A DNA stretch of 64,000 nt from an uncultured Robinsoniella sp. (GTDB taxonomy: Bacteria > Bacillota > Clostridia > Lachnospirales > Lachnospiraceae), in contig UQGG01000004.1 in assembly GCA_900540475.1 (NCBI GenBank), positions 205,146-269,145 on the forward strand, in the 5' to 3' direction. A program made the translations under genes and the position numbers. A model generated the notes under the pieces. That model made no database searches, had not been told where the DNA came from, and saw nothing but the letters and a program-made list of their open reading frames with translations. Within the stretch, counting starts at the first letter, position 1, and every line of letters begins with the position of its first letter. Shown piece by piece: positions 39,413-48,248 of the stretch.

Positions 39413-41332
39413 TTACTTCTTTTCCGGCTTTCCTAAGAAGTAATCTATATTTCTTCTTTTTTTCATATCCCGTAAGAAATCGGCAAGCCAGAATATCACA
39501 TGGGAAACTCTGTACAATTCAGATTCCCTGCTGATACCTCTCCACATTTTTTTGTATTCACAGAACCAGCATTCCAGCTTCTGTGCAGTCTCTTTTGCCT
39601 GGTCCGCACATACTTTTAACCCCAGAAAATGATTCTTATAGATCAATAATCCCACACTGTTCAGCACCCGAATGCCCTCTGCTCCTATGAGATAATCATG
39701 AACTGCCATTTTCTCTCCTGCAGTCATCGCTCCCACGCATTTCTTCAGTTCCAGCTCTTCTGCCAGAAGAGCTTTGTTTTCTTCTTCCGCTCCCAGTATT
39801 TCTTTTTCCTGGGATCTGATCCGCTGGATGCACCAGTCATCCTCTATTTTGGATTCCGTTAATTCCTGGAAGCGCACTGCCATTTCCCAGTCAAATACGG
39901 CGTGTCTGCACATGCGGCTCACAACAGACATCAGGTTCTCCGAGTGGTCCTGGTACTGGAGAACAGAAATCATGCGGTTTATTTCTTCAAAAGGAATTTC
40001 TTTTCGGTTCCAGGAAAATGCCGCTCCGTAGATCATCCCCGGCATGCTGAAGTCCGGGTGGTTAATGTGTCCAAAGTCTCCCCAGTCTGTATTCAGCATA
40101 CCGATTGCCCCGTATTTTTCCCCGAATGCGCACATTCTGCTGATATTCAGATACGCTGATTCCATCAGATTAATAAACTGATTCCATCCTCCTGCCCCGG
40201 GGCAAACATACTGGGTGGCTCCGGCTTCCGCCAGCGCTTTTGTTCCGTCTTCACACTGGTTCCATGCATACCCCCAGTTTAAGCAGATGGTTTCCTTTGG
40301 AAGTTCCCGGATCAACTCCGGGAAGCCGCAGATTACATCTCCCCAGAACATGGGGCGGTATCCCCTGTCCACCAGATATCCGCAAAGCTTTTTCACGTAG
40401 TCAATATACATCCTGTCTGCGCCCACTTCTTCTGCGTAAGGTTTACTTTTTCCTTTTCCAAGGTCAAAGGTTTCATCCGCGCCTATGTTAAATTGCTTCG
40501 ACGTAAACAGCGGCATATATGCTTCCATCATTTGAACCGCCAGTTCATAGCTTTCTTCCATGGTGACATTTAAGGTATGATGCATCTGGCGTCCCCGGAA
40601 ACTAAATGGCATCTTCACGGGATCAGAAAGCTCACACAGATGTTCATAAGTCCTTGTGCTGAGAAGTTTATATAAATGTCCAAATGAAGACAGAGATGGT
40701 ACCAGTTCCACTCCTGCTTTTCTGCAGTGGGCATCCAGTTCCAAAATGTCCTCTGCCGTAAGCGGCGTGTCATCTCTCCACATTTCACTAAGCCCTTCAA
40801 ATAAAAAGCTGTGTTCCACATACAGCTGCAGCTGGTTGATTTTATAAAAGCTTAAGGTATCCGCCAGCTTTTTTAACGTTTCCAGTTTCGGAATTCTGCC
40901 TCTGGTAACATCATGGTAAAAACCCCGGTACTCCATGGCCGGTTCATCTTCTATTTCCACAAACGGCAGGACACAGCCTGCCTGGCGTATGATCTGCCGC
41001 AGCGTTTGTATTCCGTAGAGAATTCCGCGGTATCCTCCTCCGGTTATACGGATTCCCTGCTTCCCGATTACCAGAAAGTATCCTTGATCCTTTTGTGTTT
41101 CATCTAAATTCAATATAATTTCAGCCGCTCCATTCGTATCCTGTGTCCCACGGCTTAAGCTGTAATCCATTCCGGTGAAACGCAAGATCTCATTTTTTAA
41201 CAGATCTGCTGCATATAATACATTCTGCGGACAGGAAACATCCATTTCAATCTTCCCATAATGAGGAAGGGCAAAAGCCCCTTCCCCGGACACTATTTTC
41301 TGCGGTACGGGCAGCAAATACAATGATTCCAT
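39413..41332 (-). CDS. GH20 beta-N-acetylhexosaminidase
   Basis: The 639-residue protein has the GH20b-like N-terminal domain (LPVPQKIVSGEGAFALP) and the catalytic barrel starting at MEYRGFYHDVTRGRIP. The catalytic Asp-Glu pair of the substrate-assisted mechanism lies in FNIGADETFDLG (Asp286-Glu287). It has no signal peptide. It would release terminal beta-GlcNAc or GalNAc from imported oligosaccharides. A C-terminal helical extension of about 150 residues follows the barrel. The start has an AAGGAGGA ribosome site, and the gene sits in the middle of the operon with short spacing on both sides. Confidence 0.94.
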   Translation of the reverse strand: MESLYLLPVPQKIVSGEGAFALPHYGKIEMDVSCPQNVLYAADLLKNEILRFTGMDYSLSRGTQDTNGAAEIILNLDETQKDQGYFLVIGKQGIRITGGGYRGILYGIQTLRQIIRQAGCVLPFVEIEDEPAMEYRGFYHDVTRGRIPKLETLKKLADTLSFYKINQLQLYVEHSFLFEGLSEMWRDDTPLTAEDILELDAHCRKAGVELVPSLSSFGHLYKLLSTRTYEHLCELSDPVKMPFSFRGRQMHHTLNVTMEESYELAVQMMEAYMPLFTSKQFNIGADETFDLGKGKSKPYAEEVGADRMYIDYVKKLCGYLVDRGYRPMFWGDVICGFPELIRELPKETICLNWGYAWNQCEDGTKALAEAGATQYVCPGAGGWNQFINLMESAYLNISRMCAFGEKYGAIGMLNTDWGDFGHINHPDFSMPGMIYGAAFSWNRKEIPFEEINRMISVLQYQDHSENLMSVVSRMCRHAVFDWEMAVRFQELTESKIEDDWCIQRIRSQEKEILGAEEENKALLAEELELKKCVGAMTAGEKMAVHDYLIGAEGIRVLNSVGLLIYKNHFLGLKVCADQAKETAQKLECWFCEYKKMWRGISRESELYRVSHVIFWLADFLRDMKKRRNIDYFLGKPEKK

Positions 41333-41406
41333 AGATTCCTCCTTAAAATTCTTCTTTAAGACTCTTAATTTAAGCTTTTTTTACACCTGTTATAAATGCC
41401 GCCTTT

Positions 41407-42879
41407 TCACATCAGGCAAAACACTCTGGCTATCGGTGCGGTTTCTTTGTCATACTCCTGCAGGTGAAGCATATAGCCGTTGTCTTGTCTGGTAAACTCC
41501 ACCACTGCTCCCGTATCCGGCATCGTAATGGATGTTACCGTTCCTGCATATGGAATCCAGACTTCAGATTTAACCGGATCCGTTTCTTTTTCAAAGGTTT
41601 CAATTGCATAAACCCGGCCTTCCTTCTTTGTAAATGCAATTCCGTCCTTTTTATAAGGTGCACATACTCTGGTTCCATATATGGCATCCCCATATACCGC
41701 AAGCCATTCCCCCATATCCTCAAGGCATTCCACTGCACCTCTTGGCAGTCTGCCATCCTGCTGAGGTCCCACATTTATAGCCAGATTTCCTCCCTTTGCC
41801 ACAATATCCACCAAAAGGGCAATTACTTCCCGGCAGGTTTTATAATGGTCCTCATAAGCAAAGGAAAAGGACGTTCCAAGGGTGATACAGCTTTCCCATG
41901 GTACATTTAAGGGTTCCTTTGGCACACACTGTTCCGGGGTAATATAGTTTTCATATGGTCCGCCCATGGTACGGTCCGCAGCAAGCATCCCCGGCTGGAA
42001 TTTCCGGATCTCTTCTATGGTCTCTCCCAGCCCGATGTCGCTGACCCAGCCCGCGTCAAACCACATAATGTCCAGTTTTCCATATTCCGTCGCCAATTCC
42101 TTGATCTGATTCTGGGTGAATTCCACAAATTCTCCCCACTTTTCGGGATGTTCCCGGGGGACATAAGACGGTCCCCGGTGCATATAGTTCCCCCTGGGAT
42201 ACCCCTCACTCCAGTAACTGTCCACATGCCAGTCTGCTTTTGAAAAATATGCGGCAATCCCAATTCCTCTCTTACGGAAGGACTCAAACAAGTGAGCACA
42301 GATATCCGCATATTTATGGGTATGAAACGGGCAATCCTCTGCCGTCACCTTATAATCAGAATAGGCCGTGTCCCACATACAGAAGCCATCATGATGTTTG
42401 GTTGTAAAAATCAGGTAACGGATTCCTGCTCTTTTCGCCAGATCCGCCCATTTCTCCGGTTCAAAACGAACCGGATTAAAGGTCTTATTCAGATTAAAAT
42501 ACTCCTTTTTAAACGCTTCTCCCGTAATCTCCCAGTCAATGCCATCCCTGGACCACTCTGCATCTGCATCGGACAATGCCCAGGATTCCACTATTCCAAG
42601 CTGGGAATACGCTCCCCAGTGAATCATCAGCGCCAGTTTCTGATCCTGGAACCACTGAAGCTTGTGCAAAACCTTCGGGTCATCGGGCCATATATATTCC
42701 TCCTGGGCACTGTAGTTATGTACCCCTTCTGATACCTTTTCTTCCTCATTAACCGGGGCAGCTTCCGGGCTATCTCCTGGGGTTCCTTTTGCAATCCCTG
42801 CTGCGCTATTTTCCATCCTGTCTTCTGCTGTATTACCTGGTATCTGCATTTCCTGTAACAGTATCTTTTCTTCGTCCAT
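41407..42879 (-). CDS. GH29 alpha-L-fucosidase (second copy, N-terminally extended)
   Basis: The 490-residue cytoplasmic protein shows WFQDQKLALMIHWGAYSQLG, FTTKHHDGFCMWDTAYSDYK (His162/163) and the nucleophile in LDIMWFDAGW (Asp275). About 65 acidic, low-complexity residues (AAGIAKGTPGDSPEAAPVNE) precede the catalytic domain, longer than usual. The AAAGGAG ribosome site supports the full-length start. It differs clearly from the GH29 at the operon end, so paralogy is old rather than recent. It is the first enzyme gene after the binding protein. Confidence 0.93.
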   Translation of the reverse strand: MDEEKILLQEMQIPGNTAEDRMENSAAGIAKGTPGDSPEAAPVNEEEKVSEGVHNYSAQEEYIWPDDPKVLHKLQWFQDQKLALMIHWGAYSQLGIVESWALSDADAEWSRDGIDWEITGEAFKKEYFNLNKTFNPVRFEPEKWADLAKRAGIRYLIFTTKHHDGFCMWDTAYSDYKVTAEDCPFHTHKYADICAHLFESFRKRGIGIAAYFSKADWHVDSYWSEGYPRGNYMHRGPSYVPREHPEKWGEFVEFTQNQIKELATEYGKLDIMWFDAGWVSDIGLGETIEEIRKFQPGMLAADRTMGGPYENYITPEQCVPKEPLNVPWESCITLGTSFSFAYEDHYKTCREVIALLVDIVAKGGNLAINVGPQQDGRLPRGAVECLEDMGEWLAVYGDAIYGTRVCAPYKKDGIAFTKKEGRVYAIETFEKETDPVKSEVWIPYAGTVTSITMPDTGAVVEFTRQDNGYMLHLQEYDKETAPIARVFCLM

Positions 42880-42902
42880 GTTGTCTCCTTTATGCGGAAT
42901 TT

Positions 42903-44546
42903 CTATTCTGCCGCTTCCGTTGCCGGCTCTGTTGTGGTCTGTAACGCCTTTTCACGTATGGCTATATAATCCTGAAGTCCAAGCGTATCCAGCTGCCCTA
43001 AGTAACTGTCCCAGTCTTTATCAATATCAGACTGTCCGGCAATCCATTCTGCTGCCTTTTGTGCAATGAAATCCCGAAGGGAAGTCTGAATATCGGAAAA
43101 TTTTGCAGAGTCATCTATCGATACCCAGTAAGAGGGAATGGCTTCCGTTAAATAAGGCTCGTAAATCTCATCTGCCTTGTCTTTTTCCGGATACATTGGC
43201 ACATCTTCTTTAAATTTGAATCCCTGTGGCAGATAATGGGGCAGCGACTGTGGAAACAGGTTTGCCCAGGAATACTTCTTTTCATCTTCCGGCGACAGGG
43301 TTGCCTTATCAATCGCACGGTAACCATCTCCATCCTTAAAGATGCATATATCCAGCGGTCCTGAAATCTTCTGGGCGGAGTTCTGGAATTCAAATAAATC
43401 ATCCCACCATCTGATAATTGCCCCTACATCCTTTGCTTTATCGGTGATTACCACCTGTGTCTTCATTACAGATGCTCCGTCGGAACCTCTAAGCCATACT
43501 GGGTTATCCGTGTCAGGGCTTTTTAAAACCGGCAATGGTTTAAAATCCGGTTCTTCTCCCGCAAGATATGGTACGATATCATTGCTGGCATACATCATGG
43601 AGCAGCCATAACGATCCTGAGAACCTTTCGCCTTCCACTGGCTTAAATCCTGTGTAAATGCTTCCGGATCAATCAGCCCCTGGGCGTACAATTTTTTAAG
43701 CCATTTAATACCATTCTTATATTCTTCGGTATTGGCACCAAAGATCAGTTTGCCATCCTTCATGCTCATTCCGTAATTGTCTACCGACATTCCAAAATAC
43801 CCGCACATATAACCAATATGCTTATTATTAGGATCAAAGGACATTGGTATTTCATCATTTGGATCCCCATTTCCATTGGCGTCTTTTTCTTTAAACTCCA
43901 TCAATACTTTTTCAAACTCATCGGTAGTCTCAGGCATTTCCAGTCCAAGATTTTTCAGCCATTTTTCATTGATATAGGGTTCGTAATCTACCAGCGGCGC
44001 ATCAACTACGTAAGGTATGGTATAGATATGGCCATCTGGAGCTGTCATCGCTTCTCTGACACCTTCTCTTTCCAGAATCTTCATAATGTTGGGAGCATAT
44101 TTCTCAAAATAATCCTCCAGGGGAATAAATATCTTCTGATCAACGCCATATTTCAAAATATCACTGTCCTGGAACAGCCATCCGCCGATGCAGTCCGCAT
44201 AATCACCGGAACTTAATGCCAGAGATAACTTTTCTTTTGCCACCTCATTTGGAAAATACTCTAAGTTTACCTTGATATTGGTCTGCCTTTCCATCTCATC
44301 CATCATCCAGTACTCGCCGTTTTCGGAAGAGTCATCACAGAAAAGTGAAAAGCTGTATGTATCTTTATCCACAATAGGAAGCCCCGTTTCATTAAATACA
44401 CCATTCACCTTGCCATCCTCATCCACTTTATCATTTGCCGGACCGTCCGCTTCCAGGGACGCAGTGTTTTTGCTGCATCCTCCAAGCCCCATTGCGGTCA
44501 TGGCAGCCACACAAACTAAAATTGCCAATACTCTTTTTCGTTTCAT
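42903..44546 (-). CDS. Oligosaccharide-binding lipoprotein (LplA/YtcQ type)
   Basis: I place the start at ATG 44546; the ATG at 44564 contains the AAAAGGAG ribosome site itself. The 547-residue product has a lipoprotein signal (lipobox GLGGC), followed by an acidic linker. It belongs to the large family of about 550 residues that pairs with LplB/LplC-like permeases for complex oligosaccharides. Segments such as IKVNLEYFPNEVAKEKLSLA, ALSSGDYADCIGG and YEPYINEKWLKNLGLEMPET are characteristic. It captures the imported glycan at the outer face. Here it lies third in the operon after its two permeases, instead of first. Confidence 0.93.
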   Translation of the reverse strand: MKRKRVLAILVCVAAMTAMGLGGCSKNTASLEADGPANDKVDEDGKVNGVFNETGLPIVDKDTYSFSLFCDDSSENGEYWMMDEMERQTNIKVNLEYFPNEVAKEKLSLALSSGDYADCIGGWLFQDSDILKYGVDQKIFIPLEDYFEKYAPNIMKILEREGVREAMTAPDGHIYTIPYVVDAPLVDYEPYINEKWLKNLGLEMPETTDEFEKVLMEFKEKDANGNGDPNDEIPMSFDPNNKHIGYMCGYFGMSVDNYGMSMKDGKLIFGANTEEYKNGIKWLKKLYAQGLIDPEAFTQDLSQWKAKGSQDRYGCSMMYASNDIVPYLAGEEPDFKPLPVLKSPDTDNPVWLRGSDGASVMKTQVVITDKAKDVGAIIRWWDDLFEFQNSAQKISGPLDICIFKDGDGYRAIDKATLSPEDEKKYSWANLFPQSLPHYLPQGFKFKEDVPMYPEKDKADEIYEPYLTEAIPSYWVSIDDSAKFSDIQTSLRDFIAQKAAEWIAGQSDIDKDWDSYLGQLDTLGLQDYIAIREKALQTTTEPATEAAE

Positions 44547-44640
44547 ACTCATACTCCTTTTCATTCAGATTTTTCATTAAAAATAGGTGCGTTGCAGTAC
44601 TAATCTATATCCACATACACATTGCATGTTATGTGCGTTG

Positions 44641-45546
44641 TCATCCTTTCACCGAACCAATCATAACGCCCTTTACAAAATACTTCTGGACAAAGGGGTA
44701 CATGATCATGACCGGTATACTGGAAATAATAATCAGGGAATATTTCATAAGTTCTACCAGCTGCCTCTGCGCCTCCAGTGCCACCTGGGCAGAAACGCTT
44801 GTTACCTGCTGGGCAAGTGCTGCCTGATTCTGAATCAATATGGAACGCAGGACTAACTGTAACGGGAATTTGGCATCGTCTTTTAAATAGAGCAATGCAC
44901 TGAAATAGGAATTCCAATGTCCAACGCCATAATACAGCACCATAATTGCAATAATGGATTTGGACAGCGGCAGCGCCACCTTAAAGAAAAATTTTGTCTG
45001 GGTACACCCATCCACACTGGCAGCCTCCCACAGTTCCTCCGGGAGATTACTTTGGAAAAATGTTCTCGCCACAATCATATTGTATACACTGAGTGCCCCC
45101 GGAAGAATTAAGGACCACATGGTATCCAGCATATGCAGGTTTTTCACAACCAGATAGGTTGGAATCATTCCTCCGCTGATAAACATCGTAATCATATAGA
45201 ACCAGGTAACAATTGTCTTACCGCCAAATTTGCTTCTGGATAAGGCATATGCAGTGGGGATCGTCACCACCAGATTGACACAGACACCGCATGCCGTATA
45301 TACGATTGCATTGATAAATCCCGATACAACCAGGGAATTTTTAAATACTTCCCGATAACCCGCAAAATTAATTCCTACCGGCAGAAAAGTAACCATTCCG
45401 CTGGCAACAGCCTTGGGATCGCTGATGGAAGATATAATAATAAAATAAAGGGGATACGCCACAATGATTAATATAATCGTCAGAATGATAAACAGGGAAA
45501 TGTCAAAAAACTTATCCGTTGCTGACTGTTGTCTGAATTTCTTCAT
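44641..45546 (-). CDS. Oligosaccharide ABC permease (LplC/YtcP type)
   Basis: The start is ATG 45546 behind GGAGG. The 301-residue membrane protein has six hydrophobic segments. Its EAA loop is LWEAASVDGCTQTKFFFKVALPLSK, given here only in outline as residues about 190-214, and the tail YFVKGVMIGSVKG is typical of YtcP/LplC permeases. It works with the LplB-like permease encoded 18 bases upstream and the lipoprotein downstream. No ATPase is encoded here; a shared ATPase elsewhere is expected. Confidence 0.93.
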   Translation of the reverse strand: MKKFRQQSATDKFFDISLFIILTIILIIVAYPLYFIIISSISDPKAVASGMVTFLPVGINFAGYREVFKNSLVVSGFINAIVYTACGVCVNLVVTIPTAYALSRSKFGGKTIVTWFYMITMFISGGMIPTYLVVKNLHMLDTMWSLILPGALSVYNMIVARTFFQSNLPEELWEAASVDGCTQTKFFFKVALPLSKSIIAIMVLYYGVGHWNSYFSALLYLKDDAKFPLQLVLRSILIQNQAALAQQVTSVSAQVALEAQRQLVELMKYSLIIISSIPVMIMYPFVQKYFVKGVMIGSVKG

Positions 45547-45564
45547 CAATCAATACCTCCTTTC

Positions 45565-46515
45565 CTAATACAAACTGATTCCCGAAGACTTACGGGCTAT
45601 TTTATTAACCGCAATCAGCATAACTGCATTGACTGCCGAGTTGAACAATCCAATTGCGGCTGAGTAGGATACATTATTTTCAACTAGACCAACCTGATAT
45701 GTATAGGTAGAAATAATTTCAGAAACGCTCTTATTTAAGTCGTTCTGCAGCAGGAATACCTTTTCAAATCCTACCGAAAGAATACTTCCGCAGCTCATAA
45801 TCAAAAGGATAATAGCAGTTGGCATAATACTTGGCAAATCAATATGCCGGATCAGCTGGAATTTATTTGCCCCGTCCATAAGCGCCGCTTCATGCAGGTC
45901 CGGACTGACTGCCGAAAGTGCCGCAAAATAGATAACCGAGTTCCATCCCATGCTCTGCCAGATACCGGACCAAACGTAAATATGTCTCCAGTAAGACTTG
46001 TCACCCATAAAATTAATTGGTGCTATGCCAAAGAATGAAAGTATTTTGTTGAGAATTCCCGCGTCCGGCGATAAAAATAACAGCAGCATACCGCACATAA
46101 CTACGACAGAAATAAAGTTCGGTGCATAAGTAACCGTCTGAATAACCTTACGGTATTTTTTATGTTTAAAAGAATTCAATCCCAACGCCAATAGTATCGG
46201 AATGGGGAAACCTGCAATCAGAGAATAGATACTGATTAAAAAGGTATTCTTTATGGTAGTTACAAAATAAGGAGATTCAAAAAATCGGATAAAGTATTTA
46301 AACCCAACCCACGGACTTCCCAAAAACCCCAGCCTTGGGTTAAAATCCCGGAACGCAATCTGCACACCATACATCGGAATATAGCTGAAGATAAAAGTCA
46401 GAATTAAACCAGGCAGGACAAACATCCACAGTGAGATATCCCCCTTTACTGCAGTTTTGCTCCGTACTTTCTTAGCTTTAACGGGTTTGTTGTTCACCTT
46501 ATCGTCTTTTTTCAT
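45565..46515 (-). CDS. Oligosaccharide ABC permease (LplB/YteP type)
   Basis: The 316-residue membrane protein is the first gene of the eight-gene glycan operon. Features are FIFSYIPMYGVQIAFRDFNP near the start, the EAA-like loop ALMDGANKFQLIRHIDLPSI and the SISTY-like C-terminal region (VSEIISTYTYQVGLVENNVS). These are typical of the LplB/YteP family that imports complex oligosaccharides such as plant or host glycan pieces. The start has an AAAAGGAG ribosome site, and a sigma-A promoter lies about 100 bases upstream. Confidence 0.94.
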   Translation of the reverse strand: MKKDDKVNNKPVKAKKVRSKTAVKGDISLWMFVLPGLILTFIFSYIPMYGVQIAFRDFNPRLGFLGSPWVGFKYFIRFFESPYFVTTIKNTFLISIYSLIAGFPIPILLALGLNSFKHKKYRKVIQTVTYAPNFISVVVMCGMLLLFLSPDAGILNKILSFFGIAPINFMGDKSYWRHIYVWSGIWQSMGWNSVIYFAALSAVSPDLHEAALMDGANKFQLIRHIDLPSIMPTAIILLIMSCGSILSVGFEKVFLLQNDLNKSVSEIISTYTYQVGLVENNVSYSAAIGLFNSAVNAVMLIAVNKIARKSSGISLY

Positions 46516-46616
46516 TTTCTGTCTCTCCTTTTCTATTTATTGTTTACTATAATTTAACATAACTTTTAACAAAGTACATAAAAATTATACATTTGATAAC
46601 CGCTATATCTGCTATT

Positions 46617-46645
46617 ATTTTACATATAGTATATATATTTGTCAA
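46617..46645 (-). promoter_or_regulatory. Promoter of the glycan import and degradation operon
   Basis: On the minus strand TTGACA (46645-46640), a 17-base spacer and TAAAAT (46622-46617), 100 bases before the LplB-like start. Confidence 0.85.
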
Positions 46646-46734
46646 TATAAACAATGTGTTTTTGTAATTTTTTAACATTTTGCACAAATAAGGATGAGTT
46701 TTTTATTATATAATGTATATTGAAAATGTGTTTT

Positions 46735-46751
46735 TTTAACATAATGTTAAA
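46735..46751. promoter_or_regulatory. Perfect 17-base palindrome, candidate operator
   Basis: TTTAACATAATGTTAAA is perfectly symmetrical and lies 90 bases upstream of the glycan-operon promoter and 280 bases before the LacI-family gene. Several TTTTTAACAT half-sites lie nearby. A LacI-type site normally has a central CG, so binding by that regulator is only a possibility. Confidence 0.45.
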
Positions 46752-46870
46752 TTATATTTTTTCCATATATTTATCACTTTTTATTAACAGCACTTCTATT
46801 TAAAGGAACCTGACAGTGCAAAAGAGTGTTTTTTAGAATTGATTCTGACAGAATCTCAATGGAATGAATA

Positions 46871-46947
46871 CAAAAAAGAACCGCGGATATTACAAGTAGA
46901 TACGCCCCATTTAAAGTCAGACTTTAAGGGCCCTTGTAATTACCGCG
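46871..46947. terminator. Long hairpin with flanking A/T runs in the divergent intergenic region
   Basis: CGCGGATATTACAAG (about 46882-46896) pairs with CTTGTAATTACCGCG (46933-46947), with an inner TTTAAAGTC/GACTTTAA stem. Minus-strand RNA would run into GTTCTTTTTT and plus-strand RNA into CCTTTATTTT. It sits between divergent promoters, insulating them or attenuating an unseen transcript. Confidence 0.6.
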
Positions 46948-47030
46948 ATCCTTTATTTTAATCATACAACATTATTTTTTACTTTCCAGACCATTTTTAA
47001 CACTATTTTTAACATTTTAAACAAAACCTA

Positions 47031-47059
47031 TTGCGAAACTTATTGTGATTTGGTAAAAT
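47031..47059 (+). promoter_or_regulatory. Promoter of the LacI-family regulator gene
   Basis: TTGCGA (47031-47036), a 17-base spacer and TAAAAT (47054-47059). The leader then carries an AAGATATCTGC/GCAGACATCTT hairpin just before the gene. Confidence 0.7.
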
Positions 47060-47134
47060 AATAAAAAAAGATATCTGCTTAAGGGGGTTCCTTACTCACG
47101 CAGACATCTTATATGATGTGCGAGGTATATAATT

Positions 47135-48169
47135 ATGAAAAAACCAACTATGCAGGATATTGCAGAGGCCGCGGGTGTCTCCCGCGTCACCGTTTGGAAA
47201 GTGCTGAATAATCATCCCGGCGTTTCCGAAGTTAAAAGCAGTATGATTCTAAACGAGGCGGCTCAGCTTGGCTACCCTCTGCCGGAATCGTTTACAAATA
47301 AGGGGGTACAGAATCACCCGGCTTTGAAATCCAACACCGTCCATGACAGCGCCACCATATCCGTTGTGGTATCCAGACCCGATTCATCCGTGTTCTGGAG
47401 TAACATCATCCATGAAATTGCAAAGGAAGTCACAAATGCCGGATGCAGCTTGATGTACACCTATGTTCCCACCGAAATTCCGGATGATTATATTCTGCCC
47501 CCGCCGCTTACTTCCGGACAGGTGCAGGGAATTATCATTCTGAACGTGTACGACGCGAAGCTTCTGTCCATTTTGAACCGCCTTCCCATCCCAAAAGTAT
47601 TTCTGGATGCCGTAACCAATTTCTCTCTGGATACGCTGACCGGAGATATGCTTCTGCTGGAGGGAAAAAGCTCCGTGGAGAAAATTACCGACTATTTGTT
47701 TGCCTCCGGGCGACAAAAAATCGGATTTATCGGAGATATCAACTATGCCCTGACTAACAAACTGCGTTACGAAGGATATACCGCTTCCATAGCCAAACAT
47801 GCGTCCCGTATGGAACCTGCCTACTGCAAAACAGGTACCATTGGAATAGAAACTTACGTAGAAGAAATACATACTTATTTATCAGGTCTTCGGAAACTGC
47901 CGGATGCATTTGTATGTGTCAGTGACTTCGTAGCCCATGTCGTCTATCAGGAACTGATGCTCATGGGCATCCGCGTCCCGGAAGAAGTGATCGTAACCGG
48001 CTATGACAACATTTCCGATTATATTGACATGAAGGATTTCCTCACAACCGTAAATATTAACACCTCTGCCCTTGGCAAGCGGCTGATCAGTCAGTTGTTT
48101 TACCGTATAGAAAATCCGGACACGCCTGTGGAGGTTATTTATTTGTATTCCGAGATCCTGTATCATTGA
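47135..48169 (+). CDS. LacI-family transcriptional regulator
   Basis: The 344-residue protein starts with the LacI helix-turn-helix and hinge (TMQDIAEAAGVSRVTVWKVL). A periplasmic-binding-protein-like sensor from about 70 to the end follows (ATISVVVSRPDSSVFWSNII, KIGFIGDINYALTNKLRYEG, VIVTGYDNISDYIDMKDFLT). Such regulators release or bind DNA when a sugar ligand is present. It is divergent from the glycan operon with 620 bases between and is the obvious candidate to control it. No two-component pair accompanies this operon, unlike the other two transporters in the window. The ligand could be a monosaccharide or oligosaccharide of the N-glycan core. Confidence 0.93.
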   Translation: MKKPTMQDIAEAAGVSRVTVWKVLNNHPGVSEVKSSMILNEAAQLGYPLPESFTNKGVQNHPALKSNTVHDSATISVVVSRPDSSVFWSNIIHEIAKEVTNAGCSLMYTYVPTEIPDDYILPPPLTSGQVQGIIILNVYDAKLLSILNRLPIPKVFLDAVTNFSLDTLTGDMLLLEGKSSVEKITDYLFASGRQKIGFIGDINYALTNKLRYEGYTASIAKHASRMEPAYCKTGTIGIETYVEEIHTYLSGLRKLPDAFVCVSDFVAHVVYQELMLMGIRVPEEVIVTGYDNISDYIDMKDFLTTVNINTSALGKRLISQLFYRIENPDTPVEVIYLYSEILYH

Positions 48170-48248
48170 GCCGGGCGGGAGATTTATCCCAGATGAAGGA
48201 TGCGTAAGGGACTGCCCGCGGGACGTCTACATCTTAAATTGCTTGCAG

